Source: Daldinia sp. FL1419
Taxonomy: Eukaryota; Ascomycota; Sordariomycetes; Xylariales; Hypoxylaceae
NCBI GenBank assembly: GCA_025201765.1
Contig: MU623427.1
Coordinates: 62,001-126,000 of the forward strand
DNA length: 64,000 nucleotides
Direction: 5' to 3'
Made by a program: the position numbers and the translations under genes. Positions 46,204 through 57,429 of this stretch are shown here, piece by piece (positions within the stretch are counted from its first letter, which is position 1; each line of letters starts with the position of its first letter). A model generated the notes under the pieces. That model was not told the origin of the DNA. It worked only from the letters and a program-made list of their open reading frames with translations, and searched no databases.

Positions 46204-47523
46204 GGCTGTCGTGGCTTCGATGTCGTCCGGTTGAGGCTTTGTGCTGCACCGGAGAAACTGCACTCATGAACTGTGATACCGTATCATGATATGTTGATCT
46301 ATACTAAAATAACTTTTTGGGGGGGTTATTTTGTTGATATATAGGTACTCACCCACTCACTTATACCGTTGTAGTATATACCTTTACGTTTGGGGGGAAA
46401 GGAGGGGTGTTAGGAGAGCGGCGGCGGCTTTATGTCCCTTCGACGGATGACGCATGAGTATCTTTTTTGTACATTTCGGAAATGCATCTGAAGGACTAGG
46501 GCATGTCCTTTCGAGCGGATGGGATTTTGTAAAGGACTAGGCCGAAACGGCGCAACGGAGTTGAATGTCAAGGTTTTTCTCCGGTGGGATGACTGGAAAG
46601 GGACTTTTCAAAATTCGGAAGAAACGCCAGCCTACGTCGTCAAATTTTGCTAGCCTTTTGGCCTTGCGCTCGCTGTTGTCTATATCTGTTTATACCTATG
46701 TTACGAGAGGGATATCCTAAGGGGGGAATTAGGGTAGTCGGGAGTTTTAAAATGCCCAAACGAGAGAAATATTCTCATCTTGTGCTTACATTTGTTTACC
46801 ATATATGTATTTGAGGCCCGGAATCTGTACCGGGTATGTGTTATTGTCGTTCGAGATGGATACGATACCACCTGATATAACATGACGGAAGACATCTTGG
46901 GTCGGCATTTTGACGTTTTAACGAAGGGAGAAGACGAGAAAACGAAAATCAAGAAGAATAAGAGAAAACTATTTTCTTTCCTGGGTTAGTTATTGGGAAC
47001 CAAACTAACCTACCTACCTATGTAACCCAAACTAGAACCAATTATTCTTCCCCACGTAATAGAAAACGAACCAAAAGCGCAAGGAGATCCTTCGTAGCTT
47101 TTATATTCCATTAGTTATAAACCTATCCTTGCCCGGGTCGGAGTCCCGCGCCATGCAGGTGGTACGATGTCTGGCACCCCATCGGGCCACATTGGACACG
47201 GCAAGGCTAGAAGCACCCATTGCTCCGATAGAATATTAACCCATTTAATTTCAGCTGATTTTTCTCACCACGTGATGCAAGTCAGTGGTATGTGCACGGC
47301 CGAGCCAACGGCTGGTTCGTGCATCAGGTGGATAGGTATATATACCTAGGTCGGTATACACCTTCTTCGAGCTTGTTATCCTTACCGTTAGGCCGACCAT
47401 TAGTACGTGACATAGCAGAAACTGAAGAACTAGAGTGAGTGACTCAATAGACTTCTGAATTCGAGCGTGCTGTTACACCAACCCCCCCTATTTTTGCCCA
47501 GTCGTGAAGCGAGTAGTCATAGC
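46204..47523. other. Intergenic region, no supported gene
   Basis: About 1.3 kb downstream of the transcription factor. It contains a G run near 46319-46326, T- and A-rich patches, a CTACCTACC repeat near 47009-47020 and TATACCTAGGTCGGTATA near 47341-47358. Nothing coding was recognised. Confidence 0.45.
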
Positions 47524-47772
47524 TCACTGAGTCCGTTTCATAACCTCCTCCTCAAACCAAGAGTACATAAGACGGCTTACGTGCCTCGAAGCGCCAACAT
47601 CGCAGTGAATCCCCGCCACATCCTCCTCAGTCAGTTCGACGAGCGTCGCCTTGTCGCCCGGTGCGCGTCTGTCGGGTGTCCCGCCTCGCGGTCCGGCTCG
47701 AAGACTGCCGCCCATGCTGTACCCCAGGAGCCCGATGCGGCGCAGGTCCACCGAGGGCAGCGTCTCGAGGTA
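47524..47772 (-). pseudogene. Possible remnant of an alpha/beta hydrolase
   Basis: A GC-rich patch codes on the minus strand YLETLPSVDLRRIGLLGYSM followed by GG, which looks like the strand-elbow (GxSxG) region of a dienelactone-hydrolase-like protein. In the same frame about 40 residues later comes HCDVGASRHVSRLMYSWFEE and then a stop. The N-terminal half, and most of the segment between elbow and C-terminus, are missing, and upstream bases translate to nothing similar. So this is at best an internally deleted fragment. The similarity is by eye only, and chance cannot be excluded. Confidence 0.35.
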
Positions 47773-50368
47773 TGGAGGGGGCTGGAATTATAGTAGGCTC
47801 CTTGTATCCCATGGTAGCCGAAGCCCAGCCGAGGGCTCTAGGCTCTTGTGGTCCTCCGTGAATCGACTAGATTTCAACGGCTAATAACCCATCTGACCGC
47901 TCACGTAACCAAGAAGCAACGGTGACGATGGGTCAGGCCCCCTGTCTGTCAGTATTTTTGAGGATCGGAGGCTTTGTCTATCCAAACGGCTCCTTGTTTT
48001 CTACAATTAGCAATGCAACTGAATCGTATTGTCGCTCCTCTCAATCCTCGTGCTATGATATTCCGCTCTCATGTGTCCGACTCCGCCATCACTGTCGGTA
48101 CAGAGCCAAGGGAGGCCCGAGTATCCAAGATCAGAAAAAGATGAAACCGAATAATCCGGGGTCACGAAAGAGCTCCGAGTGATATATATTGCACAAAATC
48201 TCTAGGCAACTCTGTCGTAGTAAGGTAGGTCTCGGTTTTGCTGTTTTTGGGTCTTCAATTGCGTACCCTCTTCAGGAGCCTTTTCCCAATTACCAGGGAA
48301 GAGTGTCATGAAGGCATCGCGTATATCATTCGTTCTTGTACTTTGGGGAAGCCCGACTCCAATATTATAGAGTACTAATGGAGGTCATCCCTTTCGGAGT
48401 CTTGGGGCAAGGGGTGGCAAGTACTTATCGCGTATGGAGTAGCTGTCGTTTTGAAGTGAGTAGATATGGTTGGGAAATCGATGGGAAGGTATGCCACAAA
48501 GGGGCGAATACCCCTTTTCCAATAGCCCACATGCGAAAGCCGCATATAAAGCTCTCTGTTCTCCGACAATGAAGGTAGGGGCGATTACGAGAATATCACA
48601 ACAACATAATGCACTATAGTCTGTGTTACAACTCATCTCATCTAATTCCATCCCTCCATTGGCCTAAGGAGCCCTGCTTCTAATACCAATGCTTACATTT
48701 CATAAGATCCAGCCAAATCCACGCCAGCTTCTTTGTAGCTGTTCCATGTGGCTCTGTGGGGGATTAGTATCGGTCTCCTCGAAGCTTGCAAAGCACGTAG
48801 ATATTTAACCTAGGTCCTAGGAGGAATCGGCCCAGTGCCCCGCGGTATCACAGCACTCTTCTCGACGAAGTGCGCCATAATGCAGAGCTACTTACCGTCC
48901 TGAGCGGTGATGTGTGACCACATCTCGTACTTTTAAAAAGGGTTGACTTCTCTCTCGAACGAGCGGCGGGCAGTACCGATGCCAATGTTGAAGGAACCTC
49001 GCGCGGATTCGGACGGATTCGACGGATCCTTGGCCAGTCGCGTCTTGGCATTCCGGGCGGCCAGGTGTCCGGCTCGCGCAACATCGAGATCCAATAGGTA
49101 GGTTGAATCGGATTTGTGTAGTCGATATTCAATTCGATATTCAATCTCGCCTATATAGGCATGCGACTCGCTGATGACCGGGTGGAAGAGCTTGTCGGAT
49201 GTGTGAGTATGAGGATCTAGGAACAACGGCTGGATTTAAAAGATGTTCGTAGACAACAATAACAACAGGCAAGGGACGAAAAGAAAAATGAGGTGATGGC
49301 AGGGAAGTTGAATATGAGGAAGAGAACACCTCGTGGTGGCTAAGTTCGGCCTACCTGGCTACGCCCAGAAATACCTTTTGTATGTACACGCCCACGTAAG
49401 GGCACTCGAGTGAGGGCACTCAAGTAAGGGAGAAAGTTCTTATATGGAAGTAAACACGTCTAACATGTAAATACGACCAACCTGGGTATTCGGATTGATT
49501 ACTGAGAAAACCCGCAATCACCGGGCATCTTGGAGACCCTGAAAAACGCCAGGAAATGTTGGAATTAGAATCTAACGCCAGCAGCCTTGCGTCAAGCAGG
49601 CTCTAATGAGCCGCATCGGAAGGGGATGTCGTCCCACTTGAGTAGACGCTGCGTATTTGTCTATGGGTGCAATTATGTGTTCCGTAGAGAGCGTTGGCCC
49701 CTAATACATACCTACTGGACTTTCTCCGGCCGACATCGAGGTAGGATCAGCTTGGAAGGGGCTGGTTGGTACGCCTTTGACACTACGTAAAAATAAATTA
49801 TAATATATATCATACCACACCTTAGCAACCTCGATATCGATATTCATCGGCGAGGGGTACCACGAGGAGCTCATGTATGTTCCACAGCATGAATCAAATG
49901 TGACGGTAAGCAATCGCAATCTTTCGGTAGTACAATACATACTAATGTAAAACCGAAGGGATCCATCGCTCTGATCCCTATCTGTCCTGCAAGCTTGGAT
50001 TATGCAATTAACCGGCAAAGCTGTCCCAGGCCCTTCTGATTTCATCCCCCCTTGCCCCTCACTTTGGGGGCCTAAATCGTAGATACTCCTCCATGTAGGG
50101 CTATACCACCAGACTTTGGTGACAGGGCTACATTCTCCGAGCGAAGAAGGACAAGGCGAAGTCGCAAGAATTCGAGAAGAGGCGTATGGGCAATGCTCTG
50201 TATTAGATGTTAGCCATGATCCCGTAGTTAATCTGCAGCTTCAATAGTGTGGTGAATGAATGCATCTGCTTCCGAACGTCGACCTTACGACCTTCTGATG
50301 AATAATACTCTTGAGGGTCTAGGCTATTTGGTATAAGCAATATCTATAGTATAAGCGAATTCCACAGC
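47773..50368. other. Intergenic region with unassigned short open frames
   Basis: About 2.6 kb. Minus-strand frames at 48933-49226 and 49701-50045 (97 and 114 residues) have coding-like composition in part (for example AKTRLAKDPSNPSESARG) but no recognisable family and no good start or splice context. They may be decayed gene pieces. No RNA gene was seen. Confidence 0.4.
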
Positions 50369-51235
50369 TTACACGAAGCCGTCTATTCTGACTTCAGTCT
50401 TTTCACAGTGTATCGTTAGTGTCTACACCATAGACGTGATCGATACAGAGCCTTTGGCTTGTGGCCCCGAGAATTGGATGTGTTCTCCATGTTGTGCTTC
50501 TTGTTCCTCCTCTAAGCCGTCGAACAGTACCGTAAATCCTCTACTGGTGAAATTGTCCGACGGCTGAAGTTTCTTCTCACTTGTTCCTCCAGGTGAGCTA
50601 GGCTTTTCAACCAGACGCCGACCGCTCGCGTTGTGCCAATATTTCTGGATCAGCGAACTACCAGGCTATTTGCGCAGCTTGAACCTCCCGAAGAAAGAGA
50701 AAAGAGGCCAGCAGATTGGAAGGCAGGCACATGTGATTCCAGTACCACAATACACGGTCGTCCATAGCTGGGTTTGATAGAACGATGGTTCACGGCTTCC
50801 AGGGATATGGCCGAAGATGGCCTTCAGGAGACCAGACACAATAACGCTGTTGTAGAAGAGCAATATCAGTATTCTAAGGTTCCTAGTACGGTACGGAGTA
50901 TCAAGTATGAGTCCAGCACTTACAAGGCACCTAATAAGAACACGGACGCTATGGCAACCTTCTGCTTCGTGCTGAATTATAGCCCGAGGACTACCTTAAT
51001 TGGTAGCAAGATGATCATCACGTCGATTAAAGCCTCGCAGATGGCGCTGGAGAACCAATACAAGTTGTAATTGAAGCAATACCGCGGGTCGTCTTGGGCA
51101 TTAATCCATATATATTTCATTGGAATTCAGAATTCAGGGGTGCAGCTTGAGAAAGAACTGGTGATCAATCCAAACAAGACTCGCACATTCATTATATCAA
51201 CAGCCTCGCCATCGCAAGTTTATATTGCTGTTTCT
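50369..51235 (-). pseudogene. Rhodopsin-like (SatC/PF20684-type) fungal membrane protein, broken by nonsense changes
   Basis: The minus strand carries the second half of a fungal seven-span 'rhodopsin domain' protein, known in intact relatives as an integral membrane protein of unknown role. Recognisable blocks: YCFNYNLYWFSSAICEALID, DVMIILLPIKVVLGL, KQKVAIASVFLLGA, then across an intact intron (50923-50847) VIVSGLLKAIFGHI, and REPSFYQTQLWTTVYCGTGI with CACLPICWPLFSFF. The frame is kept throughout but interrupted by TGA at 51129-51127, TAA at 50979-50977, TAG at 50668-50666 and TAG at 50425-50423. The last three replace expected Gln (CAA/CAG). The natural end is probably the TAA at 50371-50369. 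The N-terminal spans are not recognisable upstream of about 51235. The changes are C-to-T, as RIP makes. No restored sequence is offered. Confidence 0.82.
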
Positions 51236-51786
51236 GAGACCTATTTACCAGATGGATGGTATCAGTAACGGGGCATCGTTTCACCCGAAAAAAATTCATT
51301 AATTCATTTATTGGGGTGGATGGTAGGACAGCGATATCATAGGTGCAGGTCTACTGCCGCATCCCGGTCGTATAAGAAAGAGTTGATGCATTTTTTGGGT
51401 TTTCTTTTCCTTTCCTTTACTTTTCTTTTTTTGGTGTAACACAGGTAGGTACCTAGGTAGGCCCATATACATTGCCCGACCTAGGTAGGTACCTATTTTT
51501 TGACATGTACCTTCCTCTGAGATATGAGACATGAGACAATGCACCCCCCTCTTTCCTCTCTTTTCCCATTCAAGTACAACTACCTGCCTAGGTAATTAGC
51601 TTTTCCAAGCTGCTGCCCAGGCGAGCCCGCATTTCGTACTTTCCCGACAGAAAGATTGCATACATTGATTTAACACACCTTTCCTTCCCAGTCAGTACGT
51701 GAAACCAACCATTCACACTGTAGTTGAACCAGAATTCCTGCACGATACCAACGTGCCGGACACGGTGCACCACCTACGCAGTAGCC
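51236..51786. promoter_or_regulatory. Upstream region of the 3-ketodihydrosphingosine reductase gene
   Basis: About 0.55 kb between the pseudogene and TSC10. It contains two GGTAGGTACCTAGGTAGG-type palindromes, at about 51443-51460 and 51480-51495, around a T-rich run. No gene is supported. Confidence 0.5.
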
Positions 51787-53044
51787 ATGCCGTCGAAAAA
51801 TGCCTTTCAGGTCCACGGGAGGGTAAGTGATCCGTCCTTTCTATAGCACTATAGCACAATATCATAGAATCCGCTGACGCTCACAGACGGCCATCATCAC
51901 TGGCGGTTCGCGTGGCATGGGACTCGCGGTGGCGCGTCAGCTCGCTGAAAAGGGCGCCAGTGTCGTGATTGTTGCACGCGATGAAGCTAGGCTTCTCGAA
52001 GGAGTCGCCTACGTCAAGGTATGGCACTTCTCTTATCTACGTATTCATGTTTACTTCTCGAGGCTGATTACGCGGTAGAAAGGAGCCTTGAGCCCTGAAA
52101 CCCAGCGTTTCCATCACATTAGCGCCGACCTCACCTCGGCGTCCGAAGCTGTCCGAGTTGTGGATGAGGCGCTGGAATGGAACTCAGGAAGCGCACCAGA
52201 CATTGTAAGCGATTCCCGAAAGAATTTGATGCCTCTCATGCCCTGTCTCGTGGAGTTCCCTCGAATAGGCATCGTGTGTTCGAGCCGATATTGATCTCGA
52301 ATGGGGTAGGTGTGGTGCTGCGCCGGTAGTACGCATCCGACGCTGTTCGTCGACACTCCGGTGTCAGAGTTCTCCGCGCAAATGAGTAACAACTACTTCA
52401 CGGCCCTGTACATGGCACATGCGATCCTGAAACATTGGCTTCAGGACTCGGGCAAGACCCCTCTTGCCGCCTCGACTCCTTCTGCCGATAAGTCTGGCAC
52501 TGCACGCCACCTTATCTTTACCGCGTCCTTCTTAGCTTTCTACAGCTTCACTGGCTACTCTCCCTATAGCCCAAGCAAGGCCGCGCTTCGCTCTCTTTCG
52601 GATTCCCTCTCCCAAGAGATGAACCTATATGCTGCAGCACATCCAAGGGAACCGAGAGTTCGCCTACACACCATCTTCCCGGCGGGTATTCTAACCGATA
52701 GTTTCGAGGCCGAGAACCGGATCAAGTCTGATCTGACAAAGCTTCTCGAAGAAGCAGACAAGCCAAAAACGCCCGAGATTATCGCTTCGAGAAGCATCAA
52801 GGGATTAGAAAGTGGACAGGAGCTTATCACAACTGACTTCCAGACAGGATTAGTCAAGCGAAGTATGCTAGGAGGTAGCGTCAGAGGTGGCTTCCTTAGA
52901 GGACTTGGGGACTGTATCTTAGCCGGCCTTCTAGCCGTCATCATGATATTCGTCCGCTGGGACCACGACAGGAAGGTTCGGAGCTGGGGCAGTCAGTTCG
53001 GAGCTTCGGGCATGAAAGGAGACAAGGCGCAAGCTCAAGGCTGA
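51787..53044 (+). CDS. TSC10: 3-ketodihydrosphingosine reductase
   Basis: Reduces 3-ketosphinganine to sphinganine with NADPH at the ER, the second step of sphingolipid synthesis. Four exons, 51787-51822, 51887-52018, 52079-52204 and 52310-53044, all in phase 0, give 342 residues. The Rossmann motif TGGSRGMG is at residues 17-24, right after the first junction (HGR/TAII), and VIVARDEARL follows. The WCCAGSTHPTLFVD block after the third intron is typical of this subfamily; CCAG replaces the usual NNAG of short-chain dehydrogenases. The catalytic set is Ser171 and Tyr184-x3-Lys188 (YSPSK). A C-terminal membrane span lies at about 296-314 (CILAGLLAVIMIFV), followed by a basic tail, as expected for an ER-anchored enzyme facing the cytosol. 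The gene appears intact although it sits next to a RIP-like pseudogene. Confidence 0.93.
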
Positions 53045-54769
53045 CGTTCCGCCCGATCGATCGGCTTTCCGTTGTTTATTTGTAGATCAAATTCTTTCGT
53101 CGTCGAATCCCGAGTACGGATAGGCCCGGCAATAATTGTAGTGCTACAGCAAAATCTCTACCTAGTAACTGAGGACCATCGTCTTATTACATATAAGGGA
53201 AAATGCGGACAGGTGGATTCGGAGATCACTCTGTAATAAACTTTAATGGAGTGAGATACTCATAAGGCGAGATATCCAGATCATTATGGTGAAATAGGTC
53301 TCTCAGCCAGGATAACCTGCGAGAAGGTCATCAATATATCTACCGTTCCACCACGCGTCTTTTAAGGATCGGTGTAATATGGTGGTGTGTATGCGGCTCG
53401 ACACATCTCGACGGCAACCATGAGACGGCCACCTTTTGTGACGTCGACAGCCCTAGGGCCTACCAGATCATATACATAGCCTCGTCGACAGGGGAGTAGT
53501 AGTGGTGAACTAGACTGTTAACTCACGCAAGCTCGTGCAATAGTACCCTCCTTTAACAGCGTTACATGGCATACTCATACCAAGGCGAGTGTTACACATG
53601 CCTATCATCATAAATAGAGGTATAGTGGGTGAACTTAACCGGGCCTGGGGTGTTTGACATGAAGATTTGCGTACTCTGCCACTACTCCAACCGGTTGTGC
53701 CAAGTATATAAGTGTTTTTGTTAGACACCTTGGGGTTTCTATTCTCGGACGCATGTTGGTTGCCGTATTTGTCGGTGAGTAGAAGCTGACGACACTACGC
53801 CATTTGCTAGGAATAGACTGAGATTGCCCATCGATTCTGAACCATCCGCCACGTTTTCAGCTCCGGGGCTACATGTCGGGTCAAGGGTACATCTGGGAGC
53901 ATGTGCCTGCTATGATGTAAAGGGCACCCTAGGCGTAACTTCACGAGTAAGAATATTATTACATAGACAAACAAGACAGGACGGGAGTAGTGCGTAAAAT
54001 GCGGCTACGCTAATGCAAGCTAATGCATGACATGCATTATAAGCACATCCCCCCACCTTTTTACTCTTGCCGCCTTTTCTTCTTAGGCTCCTCGGGAAAA
54101 ATCCTATCGGCAACGGCCTCGATGCCTTCTATACGTCATTTTAGCTCTCACTACGGGAGCAAAGACGTCTCCTGCCCGGGAGAGGCCCTTGACTAGCTTG
54201 GCAATGAAGGTCGGCTTCGTAAGCAACAACAAGACCATCCAGGACGGGAAGTGCCACTGGTCACGGATACTTACATCTGGCGAGTTGAAGAGCAACCTAT
54301 CCTCCGATACTACCTCAAAGGCACAGCTCAATATCAGGAGATATATACAAGAAGTGTTTTCTGTCCAGGATACCCGTCGGTTTGTTATTGCCTTTACACT
54401 TTACGGACCTTTGATAAGACTATTCGTGTTTGATCACCTGGGGGAATCGCGTTTAACCAGTTCGATATAAACGGAGACGGATTCTAGTTTTATACAGGAA
54501 TAAAATAAGCCAAACAGCGAATTTTATATATTTAGAATATATCCCGCACCTATCAGTACTCTATCTATTCTCCTTACCGTGCTTTGGCCAAGCCTGCTTT
54601 TTAACTACTTACGTTCAAAAGGAAGAAACAGTTTGTTGGCAGGAAGGAGCTCTATAGCACCTGCCTAGCTTATTATGTAATTAGAGTACTGTTGGATTAG
54701 TAAGCCTAAAAATAGCGTGGAAAAATTCTCTCCCTTATAATAATTCCATAAAAAGCCTTATTATTCTAT
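53045..54769. other. Transition zone between the last intact gene and the AT-rich block
   Basis: About 1.7 kb with no supported gene. Composition is ordinary to about 54470, then A+T climbs. A minus-strand frame at 54104-54331 (75 residues) is not recognised. 54560-54730 looks like moderate-GC interspersed DNA, possibly the edge of a mobile element, but I cannot name it. Confidence 0.4.
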
Positions 54770-55269
54770 TTTAAAATTTAAATAATAATAATAATAATTT
54801 AAATTTTATAATTATAATTTTTTTTTATATATTATATAATAATTAAGAATTTTAATTGTATCTCAATATAAATATATAGTTAATATTAATCTAACTATAC
54901 TATATAAATATATATTTAATATAACTTTAATTATATTTAATTAAATAATATTATCCAAAAATATTACAGAAGAAAATCAATTATTTATATTTAATGATTA
55001 GAAAGCATAGAATTAGGCTTTTGCCTTAAGTTTTCTTAAGGTTTTTTGTTGTAATGAAAATATATGGGTAGCAAAAAAATGGTACCTTATTTAGTATGAT
55101 AATCTTACATATTAATTTTATAATTTTTAAATTTTAAATAACTTTATATATTTAATTTTTTTTAATTTTTTTATTTTTTTTTATTTAATTAGGATATTAA
55201 AATATTTTTTTAAATTAAAAAAGTTTGGATTTTAAAGGTTTTATAAATTATTTATGTTTTATTAGTTAA

Positions 55270-55520
55270 ATATATAAGCTTTTTTCTGATTGGCCAGTTA
55301 TGTTAGCCTTTTTTGATTGGTTAGCCTTGCATTGCACCTAGTTATATCTTAATTGATTAGTCTTATGTTTAGTTATATATTGAATTGAAGTAGTGTAATT
55401 ATATAATTGAAGTTACCTTTAGTTTTTATGGAGTAATTTCTTTTAGGGTTTTTATAAGTTTTTTCTGGATATAAATAGGTTTTTAAGAGTTGTGTTTTGT
55501 TTGATTAGTATAATATTATT
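55270..55520 (-). repeat. Repeat family copy A (minus orientation)
   Basis: Contains TTGAAT...AGTGTAATTA at about 55380-55400 and GGATATAAATAGG at about 55467-55479, in the same order and nearly the same spacing (87 versus 96 bases) as copy B at 56160-56579. The two GGATATAAATAGG words are about 819 bases apart. The shared words suggest two diverged copies of one element; LTRs are possible but unproven. Confidence 0.6.
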
Positions 55521-56159
55521 TTATGAAGTATTTTTATTAATTTTTTTAGTATTTTTATTAATATTTTTTATAGATATTATATAGTAAGATCCTTTTATTG
55601 TTAAGTTGAAGTTGTTATTTATGGAGTTATTATTTAGGATTAAGTTTGCGATTAGTTGAAGTTCGAATCTACCCTATGTGATTCTGAGAGATTTAAGTTT
55701 GTTTGAGAGAGGTTTGGAGATTTTGGAAAAGGATTTATTGTATCTGATGTTATTGATGTTGTTGATTTGATTAGAGATTATGTTGGAGTTTTTAAGGAAG
55801 TTGAAGTAGATGTTACAAATGTTAATTTTGATTATTATGTGTATGATCCAATTTTGAAAAGTTATCAAGAGATGGGCCGAGGACGAATTATATATTAAAA
55901 ACCACTACCAAGTACACGATCAAATGAAAAGAGCATTGAAATTATTCTTTTACTTAAGCGCAAGTTGATTAGGACGTATAGTATGAAGATAAGTAATAAG
56001 CGTGGATTAGAATTTATTCCGAGCGTATAGAGTTTAATGATGATGACCGATTAGTTTGTTAAACATACAATTAAGATTAGAGAGTGTTGAATAGAGATAA
56101 GAAACGTTCGAAAGTTGAAGAGCAGCACAACAATTAAGAGATTTAGGGAGTTAGGATTT

Positions 56160-56579
56160 TTCTTTTAATTTATACACTTTTTTGGATATTGAATTAGTGT
56201 AGTGTAATTAGGTAATAAAAACTACTTTGCAGAGACCCTATTAGCCTCCATAGAGTTAAATATTTTAGGTTTCCATAGCTTTTTTGGATATAAATAGGCC
56301 TTTGAGAGTTATTTTTCTTGTTTAATTAGCAGAGGCTCATAAGGTTCTATAGTTTAGTTTTTTTATAGAGTTTTTGTACGAAAATATACAATTTTAGTTT
56401 CTTCTTTGAAGATATCCTCTTAAAGTGCGCTACTATTGGCAAGCAGTTATATATATCTATTTTTCTATCCAATTAGCTTATTCTTCTCTTTAGGATATAG
56501 TCACTTTGTATCCTTTGGCTTATATAGCCTCTAACTTGCTATGGATTAATTGAAGTACAGGGCATATTTTGTAGGAGCT
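56160..56579 (-). repeat. Repeat family copy B and left arm of an inverted repeat
   Basis: Holds AGTGTAGTGTAATTA (about 56195-56210) and GGATATAAATAGG (about 56286-56298), shared with copy A. Its right part, 56361-56579, is the reverse complement of 56968-57187 with mostly C/T and G/A differences. This copy keeps more G and C (for example AAGTGCGCTACTATTGGCAA near 56424), so it looks less mutated than its partner. Confidence 0.75.
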
Positions 56580-56967
56580 GGCAATTAAAATAATATATTT
56601 AATTAAAGATAAGAGGGTTGTATATTATTGTAAGAAATTTGATTTTTATGATAGAGAATTTGATTTGATTAGATAAAAATTAATTTTTGAGGGTTTATAT
56701 ATTGAATAAGAGCTTTAATAACTAGATGTAAGGTAATTATATCCTAAGGAAGGTAGGTATTAAAATGATTAAATAGAAGTTTAATAGAGGTGATTGCTAG
56801 TAATGGTAGTTGGTGTTCAAAAGAGAGAATAGATAATATATTTAATAAAAGAGCAAATTTATAAATTATTGTAAAAATTATAAGAGAAAGTGATAATTTT
56901 ATAAAGTTTGATACGATCAGATAAGAATTAGCTTTTGAAGGTTTATATATTGAACAGGAGCTTTAAT

Positions 56968-57187
56968 AGTTCCTGTAGGATATGTTCTGTATTTCAATTA
57001 ACTTATAGTAAATTAGAGGTTATATGAGTTTGAAGATATAAAGTAATTATATCTTAAGGAGTAGAATAAGTTGATTAGGTAGAAAAATAAATCTATATAA
57101 TTACTTATTAATGGTAATGTATTTTAGGAAGATATTTTCAAAGAAGAAATTAAAAATGTATATTTTTGTATGAAGATTCTATGAAGG
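56968..57187 (+). repeat. Right arm of the inverted repeat
   Basis: Aligns along its whole length with the reverse complement of 56361-56579: AGAGG-TATAT near 57014-57025, AGAATAAG near 57063, TCAAAGAAGAAA-TAAAA near 57138-57154, and TGTATATTTT near 57156. Differences are mainly T for C and A for G, as expected if this copy suffered more RIP. The arms are separated by about 390 bases that themselves contain two related direct copies (about 56590-56760 and 56815-56965). Confidence 0.78.
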
Positions 57188-57429
57188 TGATCTTTAAAGA
57201 ATTATATAGAATTTAGGTTGATTAGGTAAGAAAATAATTCTTGAAGATTTATTTATATTCAAAAGAACTTATTTAGGACAAAATCTGGTGTATTATATTG
57301 AAATTCTTTTAATAAATTATTAATTATGTGAAATTGATAAGAAATTAATAATAATTGATAAAAGTTAATAAAAATTAATAAGATAGTTAATAAATTGATA
57401 AAGGGTAAAAAAAAATATATTAAAAATTT

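Noticed and set aside
48933..49226. 97-residue minus-strand frame with coding-like composition
   Set aside because: I could not tie it to a family or a credible gene model; conidiation proteins were considered and did not fit.
54104..54331. 75-residue minus-strand frame, considered as a cytochrome P450 fragment
   Set aside because: No P450 landmark (ExxR, heme Cys loop) is present, and the resemblance was only general hydrophobicity.
55655..55680. tRNA-like GTTCGAATCTACC word
   Set aside because: No matching acceptor stem, D arm or anticodon arm could be folded upstream.
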